64,000 bases of DNA, taken from the NCBI RefSeq assembly GCF_024979235.1, contig NZ_JANLCM010000002.1, positions 744,001 through 808,000 of the forward strand, given 5' to 3'. The stretch is from Herbiconiux aconitum (lineage in GTDB: Bacteria > Actinomycetota > Actinomycetes > Actinomycetales > Microbacteriaceae). How positions within the stretch are numbered: the stretch's first letter is position 1; every line of letters starts with the position of its first letter. The notes under the pieces are model-generated. The model saw nothing but the letters and a program-made list of their open reading frames with translations. It ran no database searches and was not told the DNA's origin. The position numbers were made by a program, and so were the translations under genes. This document shows, piece by piece, positions 19,201 to 25,518 of this stretch.

Positions 19201-19647
19201 GTCTCGGTGCAGCCGCCACTGCTTCCCATGCTGAGCGCCGAGGAGCAGGTTGTCTACGACCTCTGGGCCACCGGCATCTCCCCCGACGACCATCCGCTCG
19301 CCCATGCCCGCGACGACCTGCGGCACCGCGGCGTGCTCTCGGTGGCCGAGCTGGCCGCCGCTGAGAACGGCCGCCGGATCGAGGTCGCCGGGGTGGTGAC
19401 GCACCGCCAGCGACCCGCGACGGCAAGCGGCATCACCTTCATGAACCTCGAAGACGAGACGGGCATCCTCAACATCATCTGCAGCGTCGGGGTCTGGATG
19501 CGGCATCGCCGGGTGGCCCGCGACTCCCCTGCGTTGATTGTGCGCGGCATCCTCGAGAGATCGAAAGAGGGCGTCACCAACATCGTGGCGGATCGCTTCG
19601 AGCCGTTGCTGCTCAGCGCGAAGACCACCTCACGCGACTTCCGCTAG
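16213..19647 (+). CDS. dnaE2: DnaE2, error-prone DNA polymerase III alpha
   Basis: DnaE2 is the non-essential C-family polymerase responsible for damage-induced mutagenesis with ImuA' and ImuB. The 1144-residue protein has an N-terminal PHP domain (AELHAHSNFSFLDGASSPEE, then LTDHDGFYG), the polymerase core with GRGSAANSAVCYVL and the catalytic PDIDVDFDSDRR, a helix-hairpin-helix segment, and a C-terminal OB fold (IEVAGVVTHRQRP, FMNLEDETGILN). The start MGWQNPPITWSELERKM is typical of DnaE2. Its ATG overlaps the TGA of the bridging ORF. The cassette is under a LexA box about 2.5 kb upstream; I see no separate promoter. Confidence 0.96.
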   Translation: MGWQNPPITWSELERKMSGRTRPRSPMEDEETHSRKRPAYVPPPLEEAVHDGVAAVGDSGGGEAVVPYAELHAHSNFSFLDGASSPEELVQEAARMRLHALALTDHDGFYGLARFAEAAEMHQVRTMFGAELSLELSAPQNGMADPEGSHLLVLARQQAGYHRLAGAITTAQLAPGAEKGKPLYSLEQLAHDSGGDWMVLSGCRKGQVRQALAREGIEGAERELDRLEALFGRENVLVELSDRGDPLDSSINDTLFALAQKRRLASVATGNVHYATPDRHRLAEALAAVRARRSLDELDGWLPAAPAAHLRSGAEMAQRFGRYPGAVEHTVEVADELSFELRRAKPKLPRQEVPEGHTPMSYLRALVAEGVADRYPGAGPEIWARLEKELAVIETKDFPGYFLIVYDIVREARRLGILCQGRGSAANSAVCYVLKITAVDPIARLLPFERFLSAMREEEPDIDVDFDSDRREEVIQYVYAKYGRRNAAQVANVIQYRPKFAVRDMAKALGHSPGQQDAWSKQVERWGPMVESGDHDIPAEVIELATEVLGFPRHLGIHSGGMVLTDRPVGEVCPIENARMEDRTVLQWDKDDCAWMGLVKFDLLGLGMLSALQHTFDLVKESTGREWDLDSIPKEEEGVYDMLCRADSIGVFQVESRAQMGTLPRLQPRAFYDLVVEIALIRPGPIQGGAVHPYIRRKLGFEPVTYLHPKLKPVLERTLGVPLFQEQLMQMAMAVGGCDADDADLLRRAMGSKRGQEKISRLRAKLYQGMAGNGITGELADDIYQRIEAFANFGFAESHSTSFALLVYASSWFKLHYPAAFLAALLRAQPMGFYSPQTLTADARRHGVEVRRPDIQRSGVQAGLEPLLLAETGQTVETGLAECVHPAAPVPKVFNREAPDRTLEHRRDGELAVRLGLAEVTSIGEKLAERIVAEREQNGPYLGMPDLARRVGLTTAQLEALATAGAFESLGLTKREALWEAGNASQERAEYLPGTFVSVQPPLLPMLSAEEQVVYDLWATGISPDDHPLAHARDDLRHRGVLSVAELAAAENGRRIEVAGVVTHRQRPATASGITFMNLEDETGILNIICSVGVWMRHRRVARDSPALIVRGILERSKEGVTNIVADRFEPLLLSAKTTSRDFR

Positions 19648-19660
19648 CCCGGTCCAAAGA

Positions 19661-19689
19661 TTGAACACTTGCCGATATGGGTATATGTT
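19661..19689 (+). promoter_or_regulatory. arsR-operon promoter, leaderless type
   Basis: TTGAAC (19661-19666), a 17-nt spacer, TATGTT (19684-19689), then 6 nt to the ATG. This is the best-formed promoter in the window. The spacer and -10 contain ATATGGGTATAT, an imperfect inverted repeat that could be the regulator's own operator. Confidence 0.7.
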
Positions 19690-19695
19690 GCTGTC

Positions 19696-20037
19696 ATGGC
19701 ACGAGCAGCGACCACGTCGGACGTCTTCAACGCGATCGCAGAGCCCCAGCGTCGGCAGATTCTGGCGCTGCTGCGCACCGGTGAGCGACCGGTGACCGAG
19801 CTGTCCCAGGAGTTGGGGATGTCCCAGCCGGGTGCGTCGAAGCATCTGCGGGTGCTCCGAGAGGTCGGACTGGTGCGGGACCGCCGGGCGGGAAAGCAGC
19901 GCCTGTACGACCTGGACGCGCGGGGACTGAAAGCGGTTCACGAGTGGACCGGCGGGTTCGAGCGATTCTGGAACGAGAGTTTCGACCGCCTGGACGCCTA
20001 TGTGCAGGAGCTCAAACAAGAAAGGCACGAGGAGTAA
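19696..20037 (+). CDS. ArsR/SmtB-family transcriptional regulator
   Basis: A 113-residue winged-helix regulator. The family pattern AIAEPQRRQILALL, then ELSQELGMSQPGASKHLRVL as recognition helix region, and GLVRDRRAGKQRLYDLD as wing is complete. There is no CXC metal site in the recognition helix, so it is probably not a metal sensor; it fits the subgroup paired with AHSA1/SRPBCC proteins. The ATG at 19696 sits 6 nt behind the -10 box. It precedes an SRPBCC and a RibD_C gene with minimal spacing and probably represses this operon. Confidence 0.9.
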   Translation: MARAATTSDVFNAIAEPQRRQILALLRTGERPVTELSQELGMSQPGASKHLRVLREVGLVRDRRAGKQRLYDLDARGLKAVHEWTGGFERFWNESFDRLDAYVQELKQERHEE

Positions 20038-20040
20038 CGG

Positions 20041-20547
20041 ATGAATACGACTGGACGCGATTCAGAGGTGCGGTCGGCGACGGCCGACCGCGAGATCGCG
20101 ATCTCCCGACTGATCGACGCCCCACGGGAGCTGGTGTTCGAGGCGTTCACCGAGGTACGGCACCTGTCGAAGTGGTGGGGGCCGGAGGGGTTCACCACCA
20201 CCACTCGATCCTTCGAGTTCAGGGTCGGAGGCGAATGGGTCTTCGTGATGCACGGGCCCGACGGCACCGACTACAGCGAGTGGATCTCCTGGATCGAGAT
20301 CGTTCCGCCGGAGCGGATCGAGATGCTCCATGGCGAGTACCGCGGCGACCCGAATGCGTTCGAGTCGGTGCTCACGTTCACACCGGAGGGAAAGACGACC
20401 CGGATCGAGATGCTCACGGTGTTTGCCACCAAAGAGCTGCGTGACGAGGCGATCGAGAAGCACGGCGCGATCGAGGGCGGTCAGCAGACCCTGGGCAACC
20501 TGGCCGCCTACGTCGCCGAGGTCGTTCGGGACGGAGCGGCGGGCTGA
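20041..20547 (+). CDS. SRPBCC/AHSA1-domain protein
   Basis: A 168-residue START-like (AHSA1/CalC) protein. REIAISRLIDAPRELVFEAF, the KWWGPEGFTTTT segment and FRVGGEWVFVMHGPDG are hallmarks. Such proteins form a hydrophobic cavity for small ligands; the ligand here is unknown. The start lies 3 nt after the arsR stop with GAGGAG upstream, and the stop overlaps the next ATG (TGATG). ArsR-SRPBCC pairs are common in actinobacteria and are often guessed to be ligand-responsive, but I can add no specific function. Confidence 0.9.
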   Translation: MNTTGRDSEVRSATADREIAISRLIDAPRELVFEAFTEVRHLSKWWGPEGFTTTTRSFEFRVGGEWVFVMHGPDGTDYSEWISWIEIVPPERIEMLHGEYRGDPNAFESVLTFTPEGKTTRIEMLTVFATKELRDEAIEKHGAIEGGQQTLGNLAAYVAEVVRDGAAG

Positions 20548-21167
20548 TGGCTGCGAAGGTGTTCTTCAGCGTGTCGATGTCGCTCGACGGGTTCATCGCG
20601 CCAGAGTCTCCCGACGAATTGATGGGACAGCAGTGGATGGAGCTGCAGCGGTGGGTCTTTCGACAGAGATTCTTCCGAGAGAACCTGAAACTCGGCGAGG
20701 GCGGTGAGGAGGGTCGCGACAACGACATCGTGCGCGAGACGTTCGAGCGCACCGGAGCGAGCGTGATGGGCAAGCGCATGTTCGACGCCGGCGAAGGTGC
20801 GTGGCCAGAGGATCCGCCGTTCCACACGCCGGTGTTCGTCGTGACCCACGAGGAGCGGGAACCCTGGGAACGACAGGGCGGAACCACCTTCTTCTTCGTG
20901 AACGACGGTATCGAGTCAGCGCTCGATCAGGCCCGCGAGGCCGCCGGCGAGAACGACGTCCGCATCGCGGGCGGTGGAGAGACGATCGTGCAGTATCTCA
21001 ATGCGGCCTTGATCGACGAGTTCCATGTCGCGCTCTCGCCCGTGCTGTTCGGGTCGGGAATCCGCCTGTTCGACGGCGTGCACGCGGGCGAAGTGGCTCT
21101 TGATCTGGTGCGCGCAGAGCCGTCGCCGAGCACGACCCATCTCCATTACACCGTGCATCGACGGTGA
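20547..21167 (+). CDS. Dihydrofolate reductase-family (RibD_C) protein
   Basis: A 206-residue protein of the RibD C-terminal/dihydrofolate reductase superfamily, related to YyaP-like proteins. Visible are VFFSVSMSLDGFIAP at the start, GASVMGKRMFD in the middle, and DVRIAGGGETIVQYLNAALIDEFHVALSPVLFGSG (cited in part), which is the nucleotide-binding and C-terminal signature. It probably binds NADPH; the substrate is unknown. It is the third gene of the arsR operon, coupled to the SRPBCC gene by a 1-nt overlap, and converges on polA with 31 bp between stops. Confidence 0.88.
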   Translation: MAAKVFFSVSMSLDGFIAPESPDELMGQQWMELQRWVFRQRFFRENLKLGEGGEEGRDNDIVRETFERTGASVMGKRMFDAGEGAWPEDPPFHTPVFVVTHEEREPWERQGGTTFFFVNDGIESALDQAREAAGENDVRIAGGGETIVQYLNAALIDEFHVALSPVLFGSGIRLFDGVHAGEVALDLVRAEPSPSTTHLHYTVHRR

Positions 21168-21198
21168 GGGCGCGCAGGGTCACCACCACCGCTTCTGT

Positions 21199-23949
21199 CT
21201 AGTGCGCCGCGACGTTCCAGTTCTGCCCGCGGCCCACCTGCACCTCGAGCGGCACAGAGAGCGACGCTGCCGACGACATGCGCGCGGTCACGATGTCTGC
21301 CAGCGCATCCCACTCCCCCGGCGCCACATCGAACACGAGCTCATCGTGCACCTGCAGAAGCATCTTCGACGACAGTTGCTGAGAGGAGAGATCGGCCGAG
21401 ATACCGATCATCGCGATCTTGATGATGTCGGCCGCCGTGCCTTGGATCGGCGCGTTGAGCGCCGCCCGCTCGTCGTTCTCGCGGAGCACGCGATTGGCGC
21501 TGTTGAGGTTCGCGAAGGGGCGACGCCGGCCGAAGATCGTCTCGGTGAAACCGTCGACCTTGGCCTGCACCACCACGTTTCGCAGATATTCGCGCACGGC
21601 CCCGAACCGCTCGAAGTAGTCGGTCATCAGCTGCTTCGCCTCGGCGGTCTCGATGCGCAGCTGCTTCGACAGCCCGAAGGCCGAGAGCCCGTAGGCGAGG
21701 CCGTACGACATCGCCTTCACCTTGGTGCGCATGTTCGATGTCACGTCGGCCGGGTCGACCCCGAAGATGCGCGCTCCCACGAAGCGGTGCAGGTCTTCAC
21801 CGGACTGGAAGGCGTCGATCAGCCCGGCATCGCCCGAGAGGTGCGCCATGATGCGCATCTCGATCTGCGAGTAATCGGCTGTGAGCAGCGTTTCGTAGCC
21901 CTCACCCACCTGGAAGGCGGCACGGATGCGTCGGCCTTCCTCGGTGCGAACCGGGATGTTCTGCAGGTTCGGGTCGGTGGAGGAGATGCGCCCGGTCGAC
22001 GAGCCGGTCTGCACGTACGTGGTGTGCACCCTCTTGTCGGGCGCGATCGCCTTGTCGACCGACTCGATGATCTGCCGCAGCTTGGTGGCGTCGCGGTGCG
22101 CCAGCAGCAGCCCGAGGAAGGGATGCGGGTTCGTGGCCTGCAGATCGGCGAGAGCACCGGCATCCGTCGAATAGCCCGTCTTCGTGGCGCGCGTCTTCGG
22201 CATGTCGAGTTGATCGAAGAGCACCTCCTGGATCTGTTTCGGCGACCCGAGGTTGATCTCGCGCCCGATGATGCCGAATGCGTCGGAGGCGATCTGCCCG
22301 GCAGACTCCCCGAGCTCGGCGGAGAGGGCCGCCAATTCGTCGTGGCTCACGGTCACGCCCGTGAGCTCGACCTGAGCCAGCACGAGAAGGGTCGGCATCT
22401 CGATGTCGGTGAGCACGCGGCGCGTGCGGTCGTCGAGCATGGCGGAGAGCGCTTGCGCCACCCGCCAGGCATACCAGGCCTCCTCGGCGGGGCCGACCAC
22501 CGTGTCGGAGTCGGGCACGAGCTGATTCGGATCGGGAGTCGGCAGCGTCTCGAGCAGGTGCCGGTCGACGAGCTGGGCGAGCGAGCGGTCGGCGCTCGAA
22601 TCCGGCTTCAGCAACCACGCCGCGATCACCGGGTCGAAGAGCAGACCATCGAAGGCCAGACCGGCCGAGCGGAGCGACTTGATCTGCTTCTTCGCATCGA
22701 ACAGGATCTTCGGGCTCGGCCCGGCGAGCCACGCTTCGAACGACGCGAAGTCAGCACTGTCTCGAACCCACGGCAGGTACACCGTCTCGTGTGGGGTGGC
22801 GAGACCGATCGCGATGGGGAAACCGTCGAGCGTCTCGACCTGCACCGAAACGGCGCCCGAGAGGTCGGCCGGATCGGCGGGCGAAGAGGCGGTGTCTGGG
22901 GCTGGACCCGATGCGGTTGCCGAGACCGACGCGGCACCGGAATGCCGACCCAACCAAGCCGCGAGCTCTTCGTCGAGGAGAGTCACCGGCACCGGTGCCT
23001 TCTCGGCCTTCGCGGCTGCTGCCGCCGCGGCAGCCTGCCCCACCTCGGAGTCTCCCCCGATGCCCTCGAGCTTCAGGATGCGGTCGAGCAAGGTGCGGAA
23101 CTCCAGCCGCGCGAAGACGTCGCGCATCTGCTGCTCGTCGACCGGCTGGCGCGCGAGGTCGGCGGGCCCGACCGGGAGCTCGACGTCGGTCAGCAGCCGG
23201 TTGAGCCGGCGATTGCGGATCGCGTTCTCGGCGAATTCGCGCAGGTTGTTGCCCACCACGCCGGGGATCTCGTCGCGGTGCTCGAGGATCGCATCCAGCG
23301 ACCCGAACTGATTCAGCCATTTCACCGCGGTCTTCTCGCCGACCTTCGGGATGCCGGGCAGATTGTCGCTCGTCTCGCCCACCAGCGCCGCGATCTCGGG
23401 ATACTGCTCGGGGAGGATGCCGTAGCGGTCCTGCACCTTCGCCACGTCGTAGCGGGTGAGGTCGGACACGCCCTGGCGTGAGGGGTAGAGCAGCGTGACT
23501 TTGTCGTTCACGAGCTGGATCGCATCCCGGTCGCCGGAGACGACGAGCACACGGTAGCCCTGCTCGGTGCCCTGCAGAGCGAGGGTGGCGAGGATGTCGT
23601 CGGCCTCGTAGTCGGGCTTCTCGATCGTGGTGATGCCGAGGGCGTGCAGCGCCTCCTGCAACAGCGGTACCTGCCCGACGAACTCCGGCGGTGTCTCGCC
23701 CCGGGTGCCTTTGTAGTCGGGGTACTCGCGGGTTCGGAACGACGAACGCGACACGTCGAACGCCACCGCGAGGTGCGTGGGATTCTCGGCCTTGAGCAGA
23801 TTGATCATCATCGCGATGAACCCGTGGATGGCGTTCGTGTGTTGCCCGTCGCGAGTGGAGAAACTGTCGACCGGAAGGGCGTAGAACGCCCGGAATGCGA
23901 GCGAATGTCCGTCGATGATGAGAAGGGTAGGCTGTTCTTTGTCCGGCAC
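21199..23949 (-). CDS. polA: DNA polymerase I, proofreading site lost
   Basis: PolA fills gaps and removes RNA primers. The 916-residue protein has the 5' nuclease domain (residues 1-~290, with DGHSLAFRAFYAL and DYEADDILATLA), a vestigial 3'-5' exonuclease domain (~320-500), and the polymerase domain with DYSQIEMRIMAH and VHDELVFD. The exonuclease metal ligands are missing: the DxE motif reads VQVET (residues 369-373), and the second motif reads FDAKKQIKSL (417-426) without Asp. Loss of proofreading is known in other actinobacterial PolA. A GTG start at 23949 follows TAGGCT by 6 nt. An Ala-rich linker is present at about 305-320. Confidence 0.96.
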   Translation of the reverse strand: MPDKEQPTLLIIDGHSLAFRAFYALPVDSFSTRDGQHTNAIHGFIAMMINLLKAENPTHLAVAFDVSRSSFRTREYPDYKGTRGETPPEFVGQVPLLQEALHALGITTIEKPDYEADDILATLALQGTEQGYRVLVVSGDRDAIQLVNDKVTLLYPSRQGVSDLTRYDVAKVQDRYGILPEQYPEIAALVGETSDNLPGIPKVGEKTAVKWLNQFGSLDAILEHRDEIPGVVGNNLREFAENAIRNRRLNRLLTDVELPVGPADLARQPVDEQQMRDVFARLEFRTLLDRILKLEGIGGDSEVGQAAAAAAAAKAEKAPVPVTLLDEELAAWLGRHSGAASVSATASGPAPDTASSPADPADLSGAVSVQVETLDGFPIAIGLATPHETVYLPWVRDSADFASFEAWLAGPSPKILFDAKKQIKSLRSAGLAFDGLLFDPVIAAWLLKPDSSADRSLAQLVDRHLLETLPTPDPNQLVPDSDTVVGPAEEAWYAWRVAQALSAMLDDRTRRVLTDIEMPTLLVLAQVELTGVTVSHDELAALSAELGESAGQIASDAFGIIGREINLGSPKQIQEVLFDQLDMPKTRATKTGYSTDAGALADLQATNPHPFLGLLLAHRDATKLRQIIESVDKAIAPDKRVHTTYVQTGSSTGRISSTDPNLQNIPVRTEEGRRIRAAFQVGEGYETLLTADYSQIEMRIMAHLSGDAGLIDAFQSGEDLHRFVGARIFGVDPADVTSNMRTKVKAMSYGLAYGLSAFGLSKQLRIETAEAKQLMTDYFERFGAVREYLRNVVVQAKVDGFTETIFGRRRPFANLNSANRVLRENDERAALNAPIQGTAADIIKIAMIGISADLSSQQLSSKMLLQVHDELVFDVAPGEWDALADIVTARMSSAASLSVPLEVQVGRGQNWNVAAH

Positions 23950-23955
23950 ACGGCC

Positions 23956-23961
23956 AGCCTA
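23956..23961 (-). promoter_or_regulatory. Candidate -10 box of leaderless polA
   Basis: TAGGCT, 6 nt, GTG on the minus strand. No Shine-Dalgarno or clear -35 is present. Confidence 0.5.
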
Positions 23962-24003
23962 CACAGCCCCTCCGACACGCCAGAGAGTTCAGGATCCCCG
24001 ACG

Positions 24004-24477
24004 ATGACGATGCCCGAATCCGCCTCCCAGCACCCGCAAGAACCTCTTGCGATGGACGTGATGGAGGTCTTCGGCTACCGGGGTATCGGGGCTCTTGCCG
24101 AACGGATGGGCATCCAGTTCCTCGAGCTCTCGCCCGAGCGGTCAGTGGCCCGGATGCCCGTAGAGGGCAATACGCAGCCGCTCGGTCTCGTGCACGGCGG
24201 CGCTTACGTCGTGCTGGCCGAGAGCCTCGGTTCGACGGCGGCGAATCTGTTCGCCGGGCCCACCAAGATCGCCGTCGGCATCGAGATCAACGCCAGCCAC
24301 TCCCGCTCGGCCACCGAAGGCTGGGTCACCGGGGTCTGCACGGCGATCACCCTCGGCCGCACGCTCGTGACCCACGAGATCGCCATCAGCGACGAACAGG
24401 GCCGCCGTCTCTCGACGGTGCGAATGACGAACTTCATCAAGGACCGGCCCGAAGGCCAGGTCTTCGAGACGAAGTAG
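24004..24477 (+). CDS. Hotdog-fold (PaaI-type) thioesterase
   Basis: A 157-residue hotdog protein that probably hydrolyses an acyl-CoA. The motif LGLVHGGAYVVLAESLGSTA includes the HGG and the downstream catalytic Glu typical of the PaaI/MenI group, and VTGVCTAITLGRTLVTHEI forms the C-terminal strand pair. The start at 24004 has AGGA 9 nt upstream; an alternative ATG is two codons on. It is divergent from polA and converges on the ANTAR regulator with only 6 bp between stops. A MenI role (DHNA-CoA hydrolysis) is possible, but nothing nearby supports it. Confidence 0.88.
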   Translation: MTMPESASQHPQEPLAMDVMEVFGYRGIGALAERMGIQFLELSPERSVARMPVEGNTQPLGLVHGGAYVVLAESLGSTAANLFAGPTKIAVGIEINASHSRSATEGWVTGVCTAITLGRTLVTHEIAISDEQGRRLSTVRMTNFIKDRPEGQVFETK

Positions 24478-24483
24478 AGAGCG

Positions 24484-25089
24484 CTACTTCTTCGGGCTGA
24501 GCTGCTCGATGATCGCCTGCGCGACGTCGTGCATGGTGAGTCGGCGGTCCATCGACGCCTTCTGGATCCAGCGGAACGCCTCGGGCTCGGTGAGACCCAT
24601 CTTCTCGTTCAGCAGGCCCTTGGCCCGGTCGACGAGCTTGCGGGTCTCGAAGCGCTCGACGAGGTCGGCGACCTCGGACTCGAGCGTGATGATCTGGGCG
24701 TAGCGCGAGAGAGCGATCTCGATCGCGGGCAGCAGGTCGTTCGGGGTGAACGGCTTCACGACGTAGGCCAGTGCGCCGGCCTCGGTGGCCCGCTCCACGA
24801 GCTCCTTCTGGCTGAACGCGGTGAGCAGCACGACGGGGGCGATGTGGTCTTTCGACAGCCGCTCGGCCGCCGAGATTCCGTCGAGTTGGGGCATCTTGAC
24901 ATCCATGATGACCAGGTCGGGGCGGAGCTCCGTGGCGAGGGCGACAGCCGTCTCGCCGTCTCCGGCCTCGCCGACGACATCGAACCCGTTGTCACGCAGG
25001 ATCTCGACGATGTCGAGGCGGATCAGGGATTCGTCTTCAGCCACCACTACACGGCGGGGCACTGCTGTCGTTGGTTCTTGGTCAGTCAC
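24484..25089 (-). CDS. pdtaR: ANTAR-domain response regulator (PdtaR-like)
   Basis: A 201-residue two-domain regulator: an N-terminal receiver (VVVAEDESLIRLDIVEIL, phosphoacceptor region LVIMDVKMPQLDG, KPF near residue 110) and a C-terminal ANTAR RNA-binding domain (RAKGLLNEKMGLTEPEAFRW). It closely resembles mycobacterial Rv1626/PdtaR. ANTAR proteins bind paired hairpins in mRNA leaders and prevent transcription termination. The cognate kinase (PdtaS) is not in the window. The GTG at 25089 stands 6 nt after TAGGGT, so a leaderless message is likely. Confidence 0.92.
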   Translation of the reverse strand: MTDQEPTTAVPRRVVVAEDESLIRLDIVEILRDNGFDVVGEAGDGETAVALATELRPDLVIMDVKMPQLDGISAAERLSKDHIAPVVLLTAFSQKELVERATEAGALAYVVKPFTPNDLLPAIEIALSRYAQIITLESEVADLVERFETRKLVDRAKGLLNEKMGLTEPEAFRWIQKASMDRRLTMHDVAQAIIEQLSPKK

Positions 25090-25095
25090 GGTTCA

Positions 25096-25101
25096 ACCCT
25101 A
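25096..25101 (-). promoter_or_regulatory. Candidate -10 box of leaderless pdtaR
   Basis: TAGGGT, 6 nt, GTG. It lies back to back with the tRNA-Leu promoter region, where TATTCT (25105-25110, plus strand) may be the tRNA -10. Confidence 0.45.
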
Positions 25102-25128
25102 CGGTATTCTGGACCTCGCTCGTAGCAA

Positions 25129-25211
25129 GCCGGTGTGGCGGAATGGCAGACGCGACGCACTCAAAATGCGTTGTCCGTGAGGGCGTGTGGGTTCGAGTCC
25201 CACCACCGGTA
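25129..25211 (+). tRNA. tRNA-Leu (anticodon CAA)
   Basis: This is an 83-nt class II tRNA. The acceptor stem is GCCGGTG/CACCGGT, the anticodon loop CTCAAAA gives anticodon CAA (25162-25164) and reads UUG, and there is a long variable arm. The T arm is GTGGG-TTCGAGT-CCCAC and the discriminator is A (25211), as leucyl-tRNA synthetase requires. CCA is not encoded. The terminal pair is G1-U72 rather than the usual G-C, which is odd. The flanking pdtaR gene is divergent. Confidence 0.95.
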
Positions 25212-25227
25212 CGCAGCACGAGCAGTC

Positions 25228-25428
25228 TCACCCCTCGGGGATGGGGGTGGGCGCCACGTCGGAGCGGGCGTCGCCGACGCGAGCGGCGAGAATCGCCACC
25301 GGATGCACGGAGCCCATATCCGTGCCGACCGACTCGAACTGCACGGAGCCGTCGGACGCGTCTGCGCGGGTCGACGTGGCCGTGTGCATGGGCGGTGTGG
25401 GCTGGATGCCGAACAGCGCAGAAACCAC
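25228..25428 (-). CDS. 66-residue orphan protein
   Basis: I do not recognise this small ORF, but its composition looks coding: 58 of 66 codons end in G or C, similar to the neighbouring genes. The predicted product is soluble, without membrane segment or cysteines, with SVQFESVGTDMGSVHPVA in the middle and a proline-rich end (APTPIPEG). The GTG at 25428 directly follows AGGA, too close for a normal ribosome site; an ATG at 25389 is an alternative start. It lies downstream of the pyk terminator on the same strand and faces the tRNA-Leu gene. It may be a real small gene or the remnant of a longer one. Confidence 0.5.
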   Translation of the reverse strand: MVSALFGIQPTPPMHTATSTRADASDGSVQFESVGTDMGSVHPVAILAARVGDARSDVAPTPIPEG

Positions 25429-25441
25429 TCCTGACGCAAAA

Positions 25442-25478
25442 CGGCCAGGAGTCGATCAAAGGCTGATCGAATCCTGGC
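25442..25478 (-). terminator. pyk rho-independent terminator
   Basis: GGCCAGGA/TCCTGGCC (8 bp) and TCGATCA/TGATCGA (7 bp) stack into one hairpin with a single G/A mismatch and a 5-nt loop. On the minus strand it is followed by GTTTTGCG, a short U-tract. It lies about 40 nt past the pyk stop. Confidence 0.8.
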
Positions 25479-25518
25479 CGAATGGTGAGGCACGATTGAC
25501 CTCCGTGAAGCAGTCCCG

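Noticed and set aside
21025..23481. 818-codon plus-strand frame opposite polA
   Set aside because: A shadow of polA with Arg/Gly/His-rich sequence and no family match.
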